Shown: in pieces, positions 27,341-35,407 of the stretch
Layout of the letters: each line of letters starts with the position of its first letter
How positions within the stretch are numbered: position 1 is the first letter of the stretch
NCBI RefSeq assembly: GCF_021738965.1
Contig: NZ_JAKKOQ010000005.1
Coordinates: 1 to 64,000, forward strand
Reading direction: 5' to 3'
Origin: Gordonia zhenghanii
Lineage (GTDB): Bacteria; Actinomycetota; Actinomycetes; Mycobacteriales; Mycobacteriaceae
Length of the DNA: 64,000 nt
The notes under the pieces: generated by a model
Seen by the model: the letters and a program-made list of their open reading frames with translations, nothing else
Told to the model about the DNA's origin: nothing
Database searches by the model: none
Position numbers and translations under genes: made by a program

Positions 27341-28012
27341 ATGATTTCGCGACTCGTGCCGGCCGGCGTCGGCGCCTCCGAGGCGTTCGACGACCCGCCC
27401 GGTCTGACGGCGATGCCCGCCGAGGACGTCTTGATCGCCAAGGCTGTGGAGAAGCGCAGGCGTGAGTTCATCACGGCCCGGCACTGCGCGCGTCAGGCAT
27501 TGGGGCAGTTGGGGTTCGAGCCGGTCCCGATCATGCGCGGCGAGCGTGGGATGCCGTTATGGCCAAGCCAGGTGGTCGGCAGCATGACCCACTGCGACGG
27601 CTACCGGGGAGCGGTCGTCGCGTACTCGATGCAAGTCCGATCGTTGGGCATCGACGCCGAACCACATCTCGCGCTGCCCGGCGGCGTGCTCGATCACACC
27701 TCGGTCCAGGCCGAACGCGACGTGCTCGCCACTCGTGACGACTCGATCCACTGGGACCGGCTCCTGTTCTGCGCAAAGGAAGCCACATACAAGGCGTGGT
27801 TTCCGCTGACCCAGCGCTGGCTCGGTTTCGAAGACGCCCACATCACGTTCGAGTTGGACGCGGACTCCGGGGGAGACGGTGTCAGTGGCACCTTCTCGTC
27901 GAGGATTCTGATCGACGGCGCGACGATCGACGGGGGTGCGCCGTTGCTCACGCTTCCCGGCCGCTGGCGTGTCGCCGACGGTCTGATCCTGACCACGATC
28001 GCGTTGACCTGA
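27341..28012 (+). CDS. pptT: 4'-phosphopantetheinyl transferase (Sfp type)
   Basis: 223 residues. Transfers the phosphopantetheine arm of CoA to acyl carrier domains of polyketide synthases, peptide synthetases and mycolate-synthesis proteins. Seen: GSMTHCDGYRGAVVA, the Mg-binding motif LGIDAEP with Asp105, and LLFCAKEATYKAWF with the catalytic Glu/Lys. Length and motifs match M. tuberculosis PptT. It starts 26 nt after pptH and is followed one base later by truB. Confidence 0.93.
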   Translation: MISRLVPAGVGASEAFDDPPGLTAMPAEDVLIAKAVEKRRREFITARHCARQALGQLGFEPVPIMRGERGMPLWPSQVVGSMTHCDGYRGAVVAYSMQVRSLGIDAEPHLALPGGVLDHTSVQAERDVLATRDDSIHWDRLLFCAKEATYKAWFPLTQRWLGFEDAHITFELDADSGGDGVSGTFSSRILIDGATIDGGAPLLTLPGRWRVADGLILTTIALT

Positions 28013-28013
28013 C

Positions 28014-28913
28014 ATGGCTGCGCTATCCATCGAGAACGCCGGACTCCTCGTCCTGGACAAAGCTGCCGGAGTCACCAGTCACGACATGGTGTCCAAGTCG
28101 CGCAAGGTCTTCGGGACCCGACGGATCGGCCACGCGGGGACCCTCGACCCGATGGCGACCGGCGTGCTGGTCCTCGGCATCGAGCGAGCGACCAAACTCC
28201 TCGGCCTGCTGTCGTTGACGACCAAGTCGTACACGGCGACCGTCCGGCTCGGGCAGTCGACCGACACCGACGACGCCGAGGGCGAAGCGATCGGGACATT
28301 CGACACCGCGGCAGTGACCGACGAGCAGATCGCCGCGGGAGTCGCCGAACTGACCGGTGACATCTCCCAGGTTCCCGCGCGGGTGAGTGCCATCAAGGTG
28401 GACGGCAAGCGAGCGCACGCGTTGGCGCGCACGGGGGAGGAGTTCGAACTCGCCGCCCGCCCCGTCACCGTGTCGCGGTTCACCGTTCTCGACAGCCGCC
28501 GCGTCGACGGATTCATCGACCTGGAGGTCGAGGTGGACTGTTCGTCCGGGACTTACATTCGTTCTCTCGCACGCGATCTCGGTGCTGGTCTCGGTGTCGG
28601 CGGGCACCTGACCGCGTTGCGTCGCACCGCTGTCGGGCCGTTCACCCTCGAACACGCCCGCACGTTGGACGACGTCATCGCCGACCCGGGGCTCAGCATG
28701 GGCATCGACGACGCGGCCAAGCTCTGCTTCCCGCTTCGCGACATCTCCGACGAGGAGGCCGAGTCGATCAGCCAGGGCCGCTGGCTGGAGCCGATCGGAC
28801 GGAAGGGCCTCTACACCGTCGTCGACCCGGCGGGTCAGGCCATCGCGCTGGTCCAAGAGAAGGGACGCCGAGCGAGTTCGGTGATGGTGGTGCGTCCGGC
28901 GACACTCCGCTGA
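28014..28913 (+). CDS. truB: tRNA pseudouridine(55) synthase
   Basis: 299 residues. Converts U55 in the T-loop of tRNAs to pseudouridine. The catalytic Asp is Asp45 in GHAGTLDPMATGVL; other blocks are the KxxGxTS-like KAAGVTSHDMV, PARVSAIKVDGKRAHALAR and the C-terminal RNA-binding region. ATG lies one base after the pptT stop. The 3' end converges with the carboxylesterase gene, with no obvious terminator in the 25 nt between. Confidence 0.95.
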   Translation: MAALSIENAGLLVLDKAAGVTSHDMVSKSRKVFGTRRIGHAGTLDPMATGVLVLGIERATKLLGLLSLTTKSYTATVRLGQSTDTDDAEGEAIGTFDTAAVTDEQIAAGVAELTGDISQVPARVSAIKVDGKRAHALARTGEEFELAARPVTVSRFTVLDSRRVDGFIDLEVEVDCSSGTYIRSLARDLGAGLGVGGHLTALRRTAVGPFTLEHARTLDDVIADPGLSMGIDDAAKLCFPLRDISDEEAESISQGRWLEPIGRKGLYTVVDPAGQAIALVQEKGRRASSVMVVRPATLR

Positions 28914-28938
28914 CGTCGTAACCCTCTCGGCGAACTCC

Positions 28939-30378
28939 TCACGCGAACAGGCGCGGCGCTTCGCCAACGCGGTACACGTCCCACCCGGGATCGCCGGCCA
29001 TGGCGAACGACGTCCACGCGGCGTGCATCCTGGTGGCGAGGTCGTGGTCGGGAGTAGGGCCGACGAGTGAGTGTGCGTCGTCGAGGTGATCGAAGACGTA
29101 GGGGATCTCGACCGCGTGACCGGCCCGGATACCCATCACTGGACTGTGTCGGCCGAATTCGTACAGGAACGTCTGGTCGTCGGCTCGAGCGTCGGCGATC
29201 GCCTGCGTCGGCGCGGAGAATCCGTTGCGCGTGAGTTCCGCACACAATGCGTCGCCGGCCTTCACGCCACGCGCGAGAGACTCGTCGAATCGCTCGCTGG
29301 ACGCGCCGGACCGTGCCAGAACCGATCTCGCCGTCGGCGCGTCGACGGCGGCGACCACCCCGGTCGGTGCGAGGAAGAAGTGGAACTCGTCGGCGTTCCA
29401 CCCCGCGAGCAGCGCGACGCCCGCTCCGGCGCCTTCGGCGATGGAGTCGACCGGCACGGCGGGCAGCACGTCGCCGTCGATCACCGGCAGGAAACTCATC
29501 ACGCCGAGACCGGCCCGTACCACCGACTCGCCCCAGACCGCCGGGTCGGGCTTGAGTGAGTGCGCCAACGCGACCTCGGTCTGGGCGGCCAACAGCGCGT
29601 CGGTCGAGACCTCGGCCCACGCCTGCGCGGTCGGTTCCACGCCCAAGATCTCGGACGTTCGAGTGGTCACCTTCCGGGCGTCGTCGATCGCCGCGACGCT
29701 GACCCCGTTGCCGCTCGCCATGATCGCGCGTCCGAACAGGCCGGCCGCGCGCGGCGACGACAGCAGGGACGCGACGCTCATCGCGCCCGCAGACTCGCCC
29801 ATCACCGTCACGTGAGACGGGTCGCCGCCGAACGCTGCGATGTTGTCGCGCACCCATTCCAATGCGGCGATCTGGTCCAGGAGACCGCGGTTCTCCGGTG
29901 CGCCGTCGAGCGATGCGAAACCGGGAGCGCCGAGACGGTAGTTGACGCCGACGAAGACCAGACCGTCGCGTGCGAACGTATCGCCCGAATAGATCCCGAT
30001 CCGATTTGCTCCACGAGTGAACGCGCCGCCGTGAATCCAGACGAGGACTGGCAGGTCCTCGCCGTCCGGGTCGGGCGTCCACACGTTGACGTTCAGGTAG
30101 TCGTCGCCGGGGGCGACGACGTTCTCCAGGATCGACGCGACGGGTTCCGGGTATCCGACCTGCGGAGCTGCCGGGCCGTACTCGGTCACATCCCGGACTG
30201 CAGTCCACGGTTCGGGAGGGTGTGGAGCCGCGAACGCCAGTGGGCCGACCGGCGGTGCGGCGTACGGGATTCCGAGGAAGGCGGAGACGGTCGAGCCGGT
30301 GGAGGTCGTGACACTTCGGCCACGGACCGGGCCGGACGAGGTGTCGGCGACGGGACTGTGCGAGGAGGCTTCGGTCAC
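28939..30378 (-). CDS. Type B carboxylesterase
   Basis: 479-residue alpha/beta hydrolase. Family signatures: GIPYAAPPVGPLAFAAP, the oxyanion loop WIHGGAFTRGANR, and the nucleophile elbow GESAGAMSVASLLSSP (Ser near residue 194); acid and His members are expected near 310 and 420. No signal peptide, so cytosolic. Hydrolyses carboxylic esters of unknown identity. GTG at 30378 is preceded by TACCGT seven bases upstream on the minus strand, consistent with a leaderless message. Confidence 0.88.
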   Translation of the reverse strand: MTEASSHSPVADTSSGPVRGRSVTTSTGSTVSAFLGIPYAAPPVGPLAFAAPHPPEPWTAVRDVTEYGPAAPQVGYPEPVASILENVVAPGDDYLNVNVWTPDPDGEDLPVLVWIHGGAFTRGANRIGIYSGDTFARDGLVFVGVNYRLGAPGFASLDGAPENRGLLDQIAALEWVRDNIAAFGGDPSHVTVMGESAGAMSVASLLSSPRAAGLFGRAIMASGNGVSVAAIDDARKVTTRTSEILGVEPTAQAWAEVSTDALLAAQTEVALAHSLKPDPAVWGESVVRAGLGVMSFLPVIDGDVLPAVPVDSIAEGAGAGVALLAGWNADEFHFFLAPTGVVAAVDAPTARSVLARSGASSERFDESLARGVKAGDALCAELTRNGFSAPTQAIADARADDQTFLYEFGRHSPVMGIRAGHAVEIPYVFDHLDDAHSLVGPTPDHDLATRMHAAWTSFAMAGDPGWDVYRVGEAPRLFA

Positions 30379-30446
30379 GATGTCGACGGTAGCCGCAGAC
30401 GAGGGGAGGGCGGGGCCGAAACGCGTCAGTCCTGGTGCGAAATGTG

Positions 30447-31130
30447 TCAGTCCTGGTGGAGGAAGATAGCGCGAGCGGCGATGTCGCCCAAATGGATCGG
30501 TTCCCCGTCGTCGACGGAGATCGTCACAGTGCCTGCGAACGGGCGCTTCTCGACGATGCAGACGCGGCAGTCGAGAGTGATGCCGATCTCCTCGAAGTAG
30601 CGGAGCATTTCGGGATCGGAGTCGGAGATGCGGTTGATGACACCGGTCTCGTCGATCGCGAGGTCCGCGAGTTGGAGGGCCGCGGCGCCGGGAACGATGC
30701 CGTCGACTCCGGGGATCGGGTCGCCGTGCGGGTCGCGCTTGGGGTGGCCGAGTTTGGTGTCGATGTGGCGCAGTAGGCGTTCAGACACCGCGTGCTCGAG
30801 TACTTCGGCGTCCTCGTGCACCTGGTCCCAACCGTAGCCGAGTTCGCGAACCAGGAACGTCTCCAGGAGTCGGTGTCGCCGGACCATGCTGATCGCTGCT
30901 TCGCTGCCCTCGTCGGTGAGCGTCACCGCACCGTACGGTGCGTGGTCGACGAGGCCCTGATCTGCGAGTTTGCGAATGCCCTCGGAAGCGGTGGACGGCG
31001 ATACCCCGAGCTTCTCGGCCAGTAGCTTGGTCGTGACCTTCACGTCAGACCACTCCTGCGTCGTCCAGATCACTTTCAGATAGTCCTGGGTCACAGACGA
31101 GAGTTCGTCGACCGGTCGAGAGTCGGGCAT
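30447..31130 (-). CDS. mntR: DtxR-family metal-dependent repressor, MntR/SirR type
   Basis: 227 residues. N-terminal winged helix (TTKLLAEKLGVSPSTASEGIRKLADQGLV), metal-binding and dimerisation domain (VRRHRLLETFLVRELGYGWDQVHEDAEVLEHAVS) and a C-terminal FeoA/SH3-like domain. It closely follows M. tuberculosis Rv2788 (SirR/MntR) at the same locus, so a manganese-responsive repressor is likely. ATG at 31130 is preceded by TAAGGT seven bases upstream; an upstream GTG giving a longer N-terminus is less likely. Divergent from ribF. A manganese riboswitch at 55155 belongs to the same theme. Confidence 0.88.
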   Translation of the reverse strand: MPDSRPVDELSSVTQDYLKVIWTTQEWSDVKVTTKLLAEKLGVSPSTASEGIRKLADQGLVDHAPYGAVTLTDEGSEAAISMVRRHRLLETFLVRELGYGWDQVHEDAEVLEHAVSERLLRHIDTKLGHPKRDPHGDPIPGVDGIVPGAAALQLADLAIDETGVINRISDSDPEMLRYFEEIGITLDCRVCIVEKRPFAGTVTISVDDGEPIHLGDIAARAIFLHQD

Positions 31131-31212
31131 ATGTATGACCTTACCCACCGCCGTGTGTCACGGCTTCCACCGCGGGCGTGCCGCGTCACGCGTCGAGTCG
31201 TACTGTAGAGCC

Positions 31213-32178
31213 GTGTTGCGTTGGCGAGGTTTGGACGATGTACCTGCCGGGTGGGGTCGATGTGTGGTGACCATCGGCGTGTTCGACGGCATTCACCGTG
31301 GGCACGCCCAATTGGTGAACGCAGCGACCCGGGCTGCGGCCGAACGTGGTGTGCCGTCGGTGTTGATGACGTTCGACCCGCACCCGTCCGAGGTGGTGCG
31401 CCCGGGCACGCACCCGCCCCAGCTCTCGACGCTGCGTAGACGGGCCGACCTCGCGGAAGAGATGGGCGTCGACGTGTTCTGCGTCATCCCGTTCACGCCG
31501 ACGGTCGCCGCCCAGTCGCCCGAAGAGTTCGTCCACGAGGTTCTCGTCGAAGAACTCCATGCCGCAGTAGTCGTCGTCGGCGACAACTTCACGTTCGGGC
31601 ACAAAGCCCTCGGCGACGTGCCGAAGCTCCGCGAACTAGGGCAGCGGTTCGGCTTCGAGGTGACAGCGGTGTCGCTGTTCGGCGAGCATGCCGTCACGTA
31701 TTCGTCGACGTACATCCGGTCGTGCATCGCCTCCGGCGACGTGGAACTCGCCGCCGAAGCGCTCGGACGGCCGCATCGTGTCGAAGGCGCCGTGGTGCAC
31801 GGCGAACGACGAGGCCGTGACCTGGGATATCCGACAGCGAACGTGGCCCCGCCCGAACATGCGGCGATCCCGGGCGACGGTGTCTATGCAGCCTGGTTCA
31901 CCGTGCTCGGCGGCAAGGAGGGCGACGGCTTCCGCATCGGCGAACGTTATGCGGCGTCGGTGTCGGTCGGCACCAACCCGACGTTCTCCGGCCGAAACCG
32001 CACCGTCGAGGCGTACGTCCTCGACCTCGACGCCGACCTCTACGGACAGCACGTGGCCGTCGACTTCGTCAGCCGGTTGCGCGGGATGGAGTCGTACGAC
32101 GGGATCGACGCGTTGATCGCCGCGATCAGCAACGACGTCGATCAGACCCGGACGATCCTGTCTGCCGAGGACAACTGA
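31213..32178 (+). CDS. ribF: Bifunctional riboflavin kinase / FAD synthetase
   Basis: 321 residues. The N-terminal nucleotidyltransferase domain makes FAD (TIGVFDGIHRGHAQLV with an HxGH-like motif; TFDPHPSEVV), the C-terminal riboflavin kinase domain makes FMN (GRDLGYPTANVAPPE; ASVSVGTNPTF). The GTG at 31213 is chosen because TACTGT (31201-31206) lies six bases upstream and the following LRWRGLDDVPAGWGR matches the family N-terminus; the open frame continues 26 codons upstream. Confidence 0.94.
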   Translation: MLRWRGLDDVPAGWGRCVVTIGVFDGIHRGHAQLVNAATRAAAERGVPSVLMTFDPHPSEVVRPGTHPPQLSTLRRRADLAEEMGVDVFCVIPFTPTVAAQSPEEFVHEVLVEELHAAVVVVGDNFTFGHKALGDVPKLRELGQRFGFEVTAVSLFGEHAVTYSSTYIRSCIASGDVELAAEALGRPHRVEGAVVHGERRGRDLGYPTANVAPPEHAAIPGDGVYAAWFTVLGGKEGDGFRIGERYAASVSVGTNPTFSGRNRTVEAYVLDLDADLYGQHVAVDFVSRLRGMESYDGIDALIAAISNDVDQTRTILSAEDN

Positions 32179-32197
32179 CTCGATCGGCGTCCGGCGA

Positions 32198-32228
32198 TTG
32201 CCGGTAGACGCCGGGATCCTGGTACACT
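32198..32228 (+). promoter_or_regulatory. Putative rpsO promoter
   Basis: TTGCCG (32198-32203) and TACACT (32223-32228), 19 nt apart, in the 140-nt gap between ribF and rpsO. It would give a leader of about 85 nt containing small GC-rich hairpins such as GGTG-GCG-CACC, possibly the site where S15 represses its own mRNA as known in other bacteria. The spacing is longer than ideal. Confidence 0.4.
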
Positions 32229-32318
32229 TCATCGCTGGTGTCAGCTGCGGTCCGTGGTGGCGCACCCTCCGCCTGGTGGTGGAGACCGAGCACGGAACTG
32301 AAAATCAAGGAGACTCTC

Positions 32319-32588
32319 ATGGCACTTACTGCCGACGAGAAGAAGGCTGTCCTCAGCGAGTACGGCGTGCACGAGACCGACACCGGTTCGCCGGAGGCTC
32401 AGGTCGCACTGCTGACCAAGCGGATCAAGGACCTGACCGAGCACCTCAAGCATCACAAGCACGACCACCACAGCCGTCGTGGCCTGCTCCTGCTGGTCGG
32501 TCGCCGTCGTCGCCTGCTCAAGTACTTGGCGAGCGTCGACATCAACCGCTACCGCTCGCTGATCGAGCGCCTGGGCATGCGTCGCTGA
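32319..32588 (+). CDS. rpsO: 30S ribosomal protein S15
   Basis: 89 residues, the normal length. Blocks [38 protein letters not shown] and [20 protein letters not shown] are those of S15, which binds the 16S rRNA three-way junction. Strong Shine-Dalgarno AAGGAG (32307-32312) before the ATG; the in-frame GTG at 32238 belongs to the leader. Followed by a strong terminator and then pnp, the classic rpsO-pnp order. Confidence 0.97.
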   Translation: MALTADEKKAVLSEYGVHETDTGSPEAQVALLTKRIKDLTEHLKHHKHDHHSRRGLLLLVGRRRRLLKYLASVDINRYRSLIERLGMRR

Positions 32589-32631
32589 CGCAAGCTCGAG
32601 TCCGCTCGCCGAGCCGACTTTGATCTCTTCG

Positions 32632-32662
32632 AGGCCGCGACCTGTCACACAGGTCGCGGCCT
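32632..32662 (+). terminator. Terminator hairpin after rpsO
   Basis: AGGCCGCGACCTGT (32632-32645) and ACAGGTCGCGGCCT (32649-32662) form a perfect 14-bp stem with loop CAC. There is no long T-run after it, as is common for actinobacterial terminators. Confidence 0.8.
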
Positions 32663-33006
32663 TGAAGTGTATTAGCCAGGGGAAATGTTAGAATGGCTCC
32701 GGTGTGATGATCTGCCTACAGCGGATACGCAGTCGTGAATCGTCAGATCGGTCCTCGGTAGTGGCTGTCGGAAGTGAAAAACTCCGGCCGCTTCGATCGA
32801 AGGCCGTCTACCCACAGCACACGACGTGCTGATCACGACTGGTCCGGCCACTCAATCTCGTCATCCACCCCGATCCGCCGCGCATTGCGGTGGGTCGGCA
32901 ACTGCATATCCTGTTCGCCTCACGTTCGTGACCGACTACAGCGACCGAATCGCAGGGCGACCAGAAACAACACAGTGACCAGCACAACACAAGGGATTCT
33001 CACTAC
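32663..33006 (+). promoter_or_regulatory. Gene-free pnp leader region with likely promoter and RNA structure
   Basis: 344 nt without a credible gene. A -10-like TAGAAT lies at 32689-32694 (no clear -35). Downstream are pairing elements: GATCTG (32709-32714) with CAGATC (32744-32749); a perfect palindrome CTTCGATCGAAG inside GGCC arms around 32790; and CGTG/CACG arms around 32824-32836. PNPase controls its own mRNA through leader structures in other bacteria, so this long leader may serve that purpose. A 78-codon ORF (32774-33010) is not convincing. Confidence 0.5.
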
Positions 33007-35307
33007 ATGACTGATGTCATCAACGAAGACTTCGACGAGTCGATCACCGAAGTCTCTGCCGTCATCGACAACGGTGCATTCGGCACGCGGACCATCCGCT
33101 TCGAGACCGGACGTCTGGCCCTGCAGGCCGCAGGCGCCGTCGTCGCATACCTCGACGAGGGGACGATGATCCTCTCGACCACCACCGCGTCGAAGGCTCC
33201 GAAGGAGCACTTCGACTTCTTCCCGCTGACTGTCGACGTCGAAGAGCGTATGTACGCCGCGGGTCGCATCCCCGGATCGTTCTTCCGCCGCGAGGGCCGC
33301 CCGTCGACCGACGCGATCCTCACGTGCCGCCTCATCGACCGCCCGCTGCGCCCGACGTTCGTCGCCGGCCTCCGCAACGAGGTCCAGGTCGTCGAGACCA
33401 TCCTGTCCCTCGACCCGAAGGACTTGTACGACGTCGTGGCGATCAACGCCGCGTCGGCGTCCACCCAGATCTCCGGACTCCCGTTCTCGGGCCCGGTCGG
33501 CGCCGTGCGCGTCGCCCTGATCCCGACCCTGCCCGGTGAGGGCGAGGGTCGCCCCGAGAACACCGCGGGCCAGTGGGTCGCGTTCCCGACGATCGAGCAG
33601 CTCGAGGGCGCTGTCTTCGACATGGTCGTCGCAGGCCGTATCGTGACCGGCTCCGGCGCTGACGCCGACGTCGCCATCATGATGGTCGAGGCCGAGGCCA
33701 CCGAGAACGTGCTCGACCGGATCGCAGGCGGAGCACAGGGCCCGAGCGAGACCATCGTCGCCGAGGGCCTCGAGGCGGCCAAGCCGTTCATCGCGCAGCT
33801 CTGCGAGGCGCAGAAGCAGCTCGCAGGCGCCGCAGCCAAGGAGACCCGCGAGTTCCCGCTGTTCCCGCCGTACGACGACGACGTCTACGACGCGGTCGCC
33901 GAGTTCGCCACCGGTCGTCTGGGCGAGGCTCTCGCGATCGCGGGCAAGCACGAGCGCGACGACGCGACGGACGCCCTCAAGGGCGACGTGCTCGAAGCAT
34001 TGGGCGAGAAGTTCGAAGGCCGTGAAGGCCAGATCGGCGCAGCCTACCGCTCGCTCACCAAGAAGCTGGTCCGCCAGCGGATCCTGACCGACCACTTCCG
34101 TATCGACGGTCGCGGCATCACCGACATCCGTGCGCTCTCGGCGGAGATCGGCGTCATCCCGCGCGCACACGGCAGTGCGTTGTTCGAGCGCGGCGAGACC
34201 CAGATCATGGGCGTCACCACCCTCGACATGGTCAAGATGGCGCAGAAGATCGACTCCCTCGGAGCCGAGACCAGCAAGCGCTACATGCACCACTACAACT
34301 TCCCGCCGTACTCGACCGGTGAGACCGGTCGAGTCGGTTCGCCGAAGCGCCGCGAGATCGGACACGGCGCGCTCGCCGAGCGTGCTCTCGTGCCGGTCCT
34401 GCCGAGCGTCGAGGAGTTCCCGTACGCGATCCGCCAGGTGTCTGAGGCACTCGGTTCCAACGGCTCCACCTCGATGGGCTCGGTCTGTGCGTCGACGATC
34501 TCGATGCTCAACGCCGGTGTGCCGCTGAAGGCCCCGGTCGCAGGCATCGCGATGGGACTCGTCTCCGACGAGGTCACCATCGACGGCAAGACCGAGACCC
34601 GTTACGTGGCCCTCACCGACATCCTCGGCGCCGAGGACGCGTTCGGCGACATGGACTTCAAGGTCGCAGGCACCAAGGACTTCGTGACCGCCCTGCAGCT
34701 GGACACCAAGCTGGACGGCATCCCGTCGAAGGTCCTCGCCGGTGCTCTCAGCCAGGCCAAGCAGGCCCGGCTGACCATCCTGGACGTGCTGGCCGAGGCC
34801 ATCGACGAGCCGGACGAGATGAGCCCGTTCGCGCCGCGCATCACGACGATCAAGATCCCGCTGGACAAGATCGGCGAGCTGATCGGCCCCAAGGGCAAGA
34901 CGATCAACGGCATCACCGAGGACACCGGCGCCAACATCTCGATCGAAGACGACGGCACCGTGTTCATCGGCGCTGCTGACGGTCTGTCCGCACAGGCTGC
35001 GATCGACAAGGTCAACGCCATCGCGAACCCGCAGCTGCCGAAGGTCGGCGAGCGTTTCCTCGGAACCGTCGTCAAGACGCCCGCGTTCGGCGCATTCGTC
35101 TCGCTGCTGCCGGGCCGTGACGGTCTGATCCACATCAGCAAGCTGGGCAACGGCAAGCGCATCGGCAAGGTCGAAGACGTCGCCAAGGTCGGCGACAAGC
35201 TTCAGGTCGAGATCGCCGACATCGATGAGCGCGGCAAGATCAGCCTCATCCTCGTCAGCGACGACGCCCCTGCGGCGACATCGGACGACGAAGCCGTCGA
35301 CGCCTGA
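33007..35307 (+). CDS. pnp: Polyribonucleotide nucleotidyltransferase (PNPase; GpsI)
   Basis: 766 residues. Phosphorolytic 3'-5' exoribonuclease of the RNA degradosome. Two RNase PH-like domains (first ~15-230 with [25 protein letters not shown]; second ~340-580 with [18 protein letters not shown] and [15 protein letters not shown]), a KH domain ([20 protein letters not shown]) and an S1 domain ([24 protein letters not shown]). The acidic C-terminus is short. Single gene between two hairpins. Confidence 0.97.
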   Translation: MTDVINEDFDESITEVSAVIDNGAFGTRTIRFETGRLALQAAGAVVAYLDEGTMILSTTTASKAPKEHFDFFPLTVDVEERMYAAGRIPGSFFRREGRPSTDAILTCRLIDRPLRPTFVAGLRNEVQVVETILSLDPKDLYDVVAINAASASTQISGLPFSGPVGAVRVALIPTLPGEGEGRPENTAGQWVAFPTIEQLEGAVFDMVVAGRIVTGSGADADVAIMMVEAEATENVLDRIAGGAQGPSETIVAEGLEAAKPFIAQLCEAQKQLAGAAAKETREFPLFPPYDDDVYDAVAEFATGRLGEALAIAGKHERDDATDALKGDVLEALGEKFEGREGQIGAAYRSLTKKLVRQRILTDHFRIDGRGITDIRALSAEIGVIPRAHGSALFERGETQIMGVTTLDMVKMAQKIDSLGAETSKRYMHHYNFPPYSTGETGRVGSPKRREIGHGALAERALVPVLPSVEEFPYAIRQVSEALGSNGSTSMGSVCASTISMLNAGVPLKAPVAGIAMGLVSDEVTIDGKTETRYVALTDILGAEDAFGDMDFKVAGTKDFVTALQLDTKLDGIPSKVLAGALSQAKQARLTILDVLAEAIDEPDEMSPFAPRITTIKIPLDKIGELIGPKGKTINGITEDTGANISIEDDGTVFIGAADGLSAQAAIDKVNAIANPQLPKVGERFLGTVVKTPAFGAFVSLLPGRDGLIHISKLGNGKRIGKVEDVAKVGDKLQVEIADIDERGKISLILVSDDAPAATSDDEAVDA

Positions 35308-35328
35308 TCAGTCCCGACGAGAACTGAC

Positions 35329-35363
35329 ACCGGCCCGCGACACACTATGTGTCGCGGGCCGGT
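35329..35363. terminator. Bidirectional terminator between pnp and the ceramidase gene
   Basis: ACCGGCCCGCGACAC (35329-35343) pairs perfectly with GTGTCGCGGGCCGGT (35349-35363), loop ACTAT. It lies 22 nt after the pnp stop and 45 nt beyond the end of the opposing ceramidase gene, so it can end both transcripts. Confidence 0.85.
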
Positions 35364-35407
35364 TCGTCTCTGTTCGTGCCTCCGCGTGAGCGGTTCTGCT
35401 CGGCTCG

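Noticed and set aside
31135..31212. Longer N-terminus for RibF
   Set aside because: It contains no RibF-like residues, and a -10 hexamer lies directly before the GTG at 31213.
32774..33010. 78-codon ORF before pnp
   Set aside because: No Shine-Dalgarno sequence, Arg/Ser/Thr-rich shadow-like composition and overlap with the pnp start; the region is better explained as a structured leader.
32920..35133. 737-codon open frame opposite pnp
   Set aside because: Antisense shadow of PNPase; residues are biased to Arg/Asp/Val/Leu as expected for reversed GC-rich codons.
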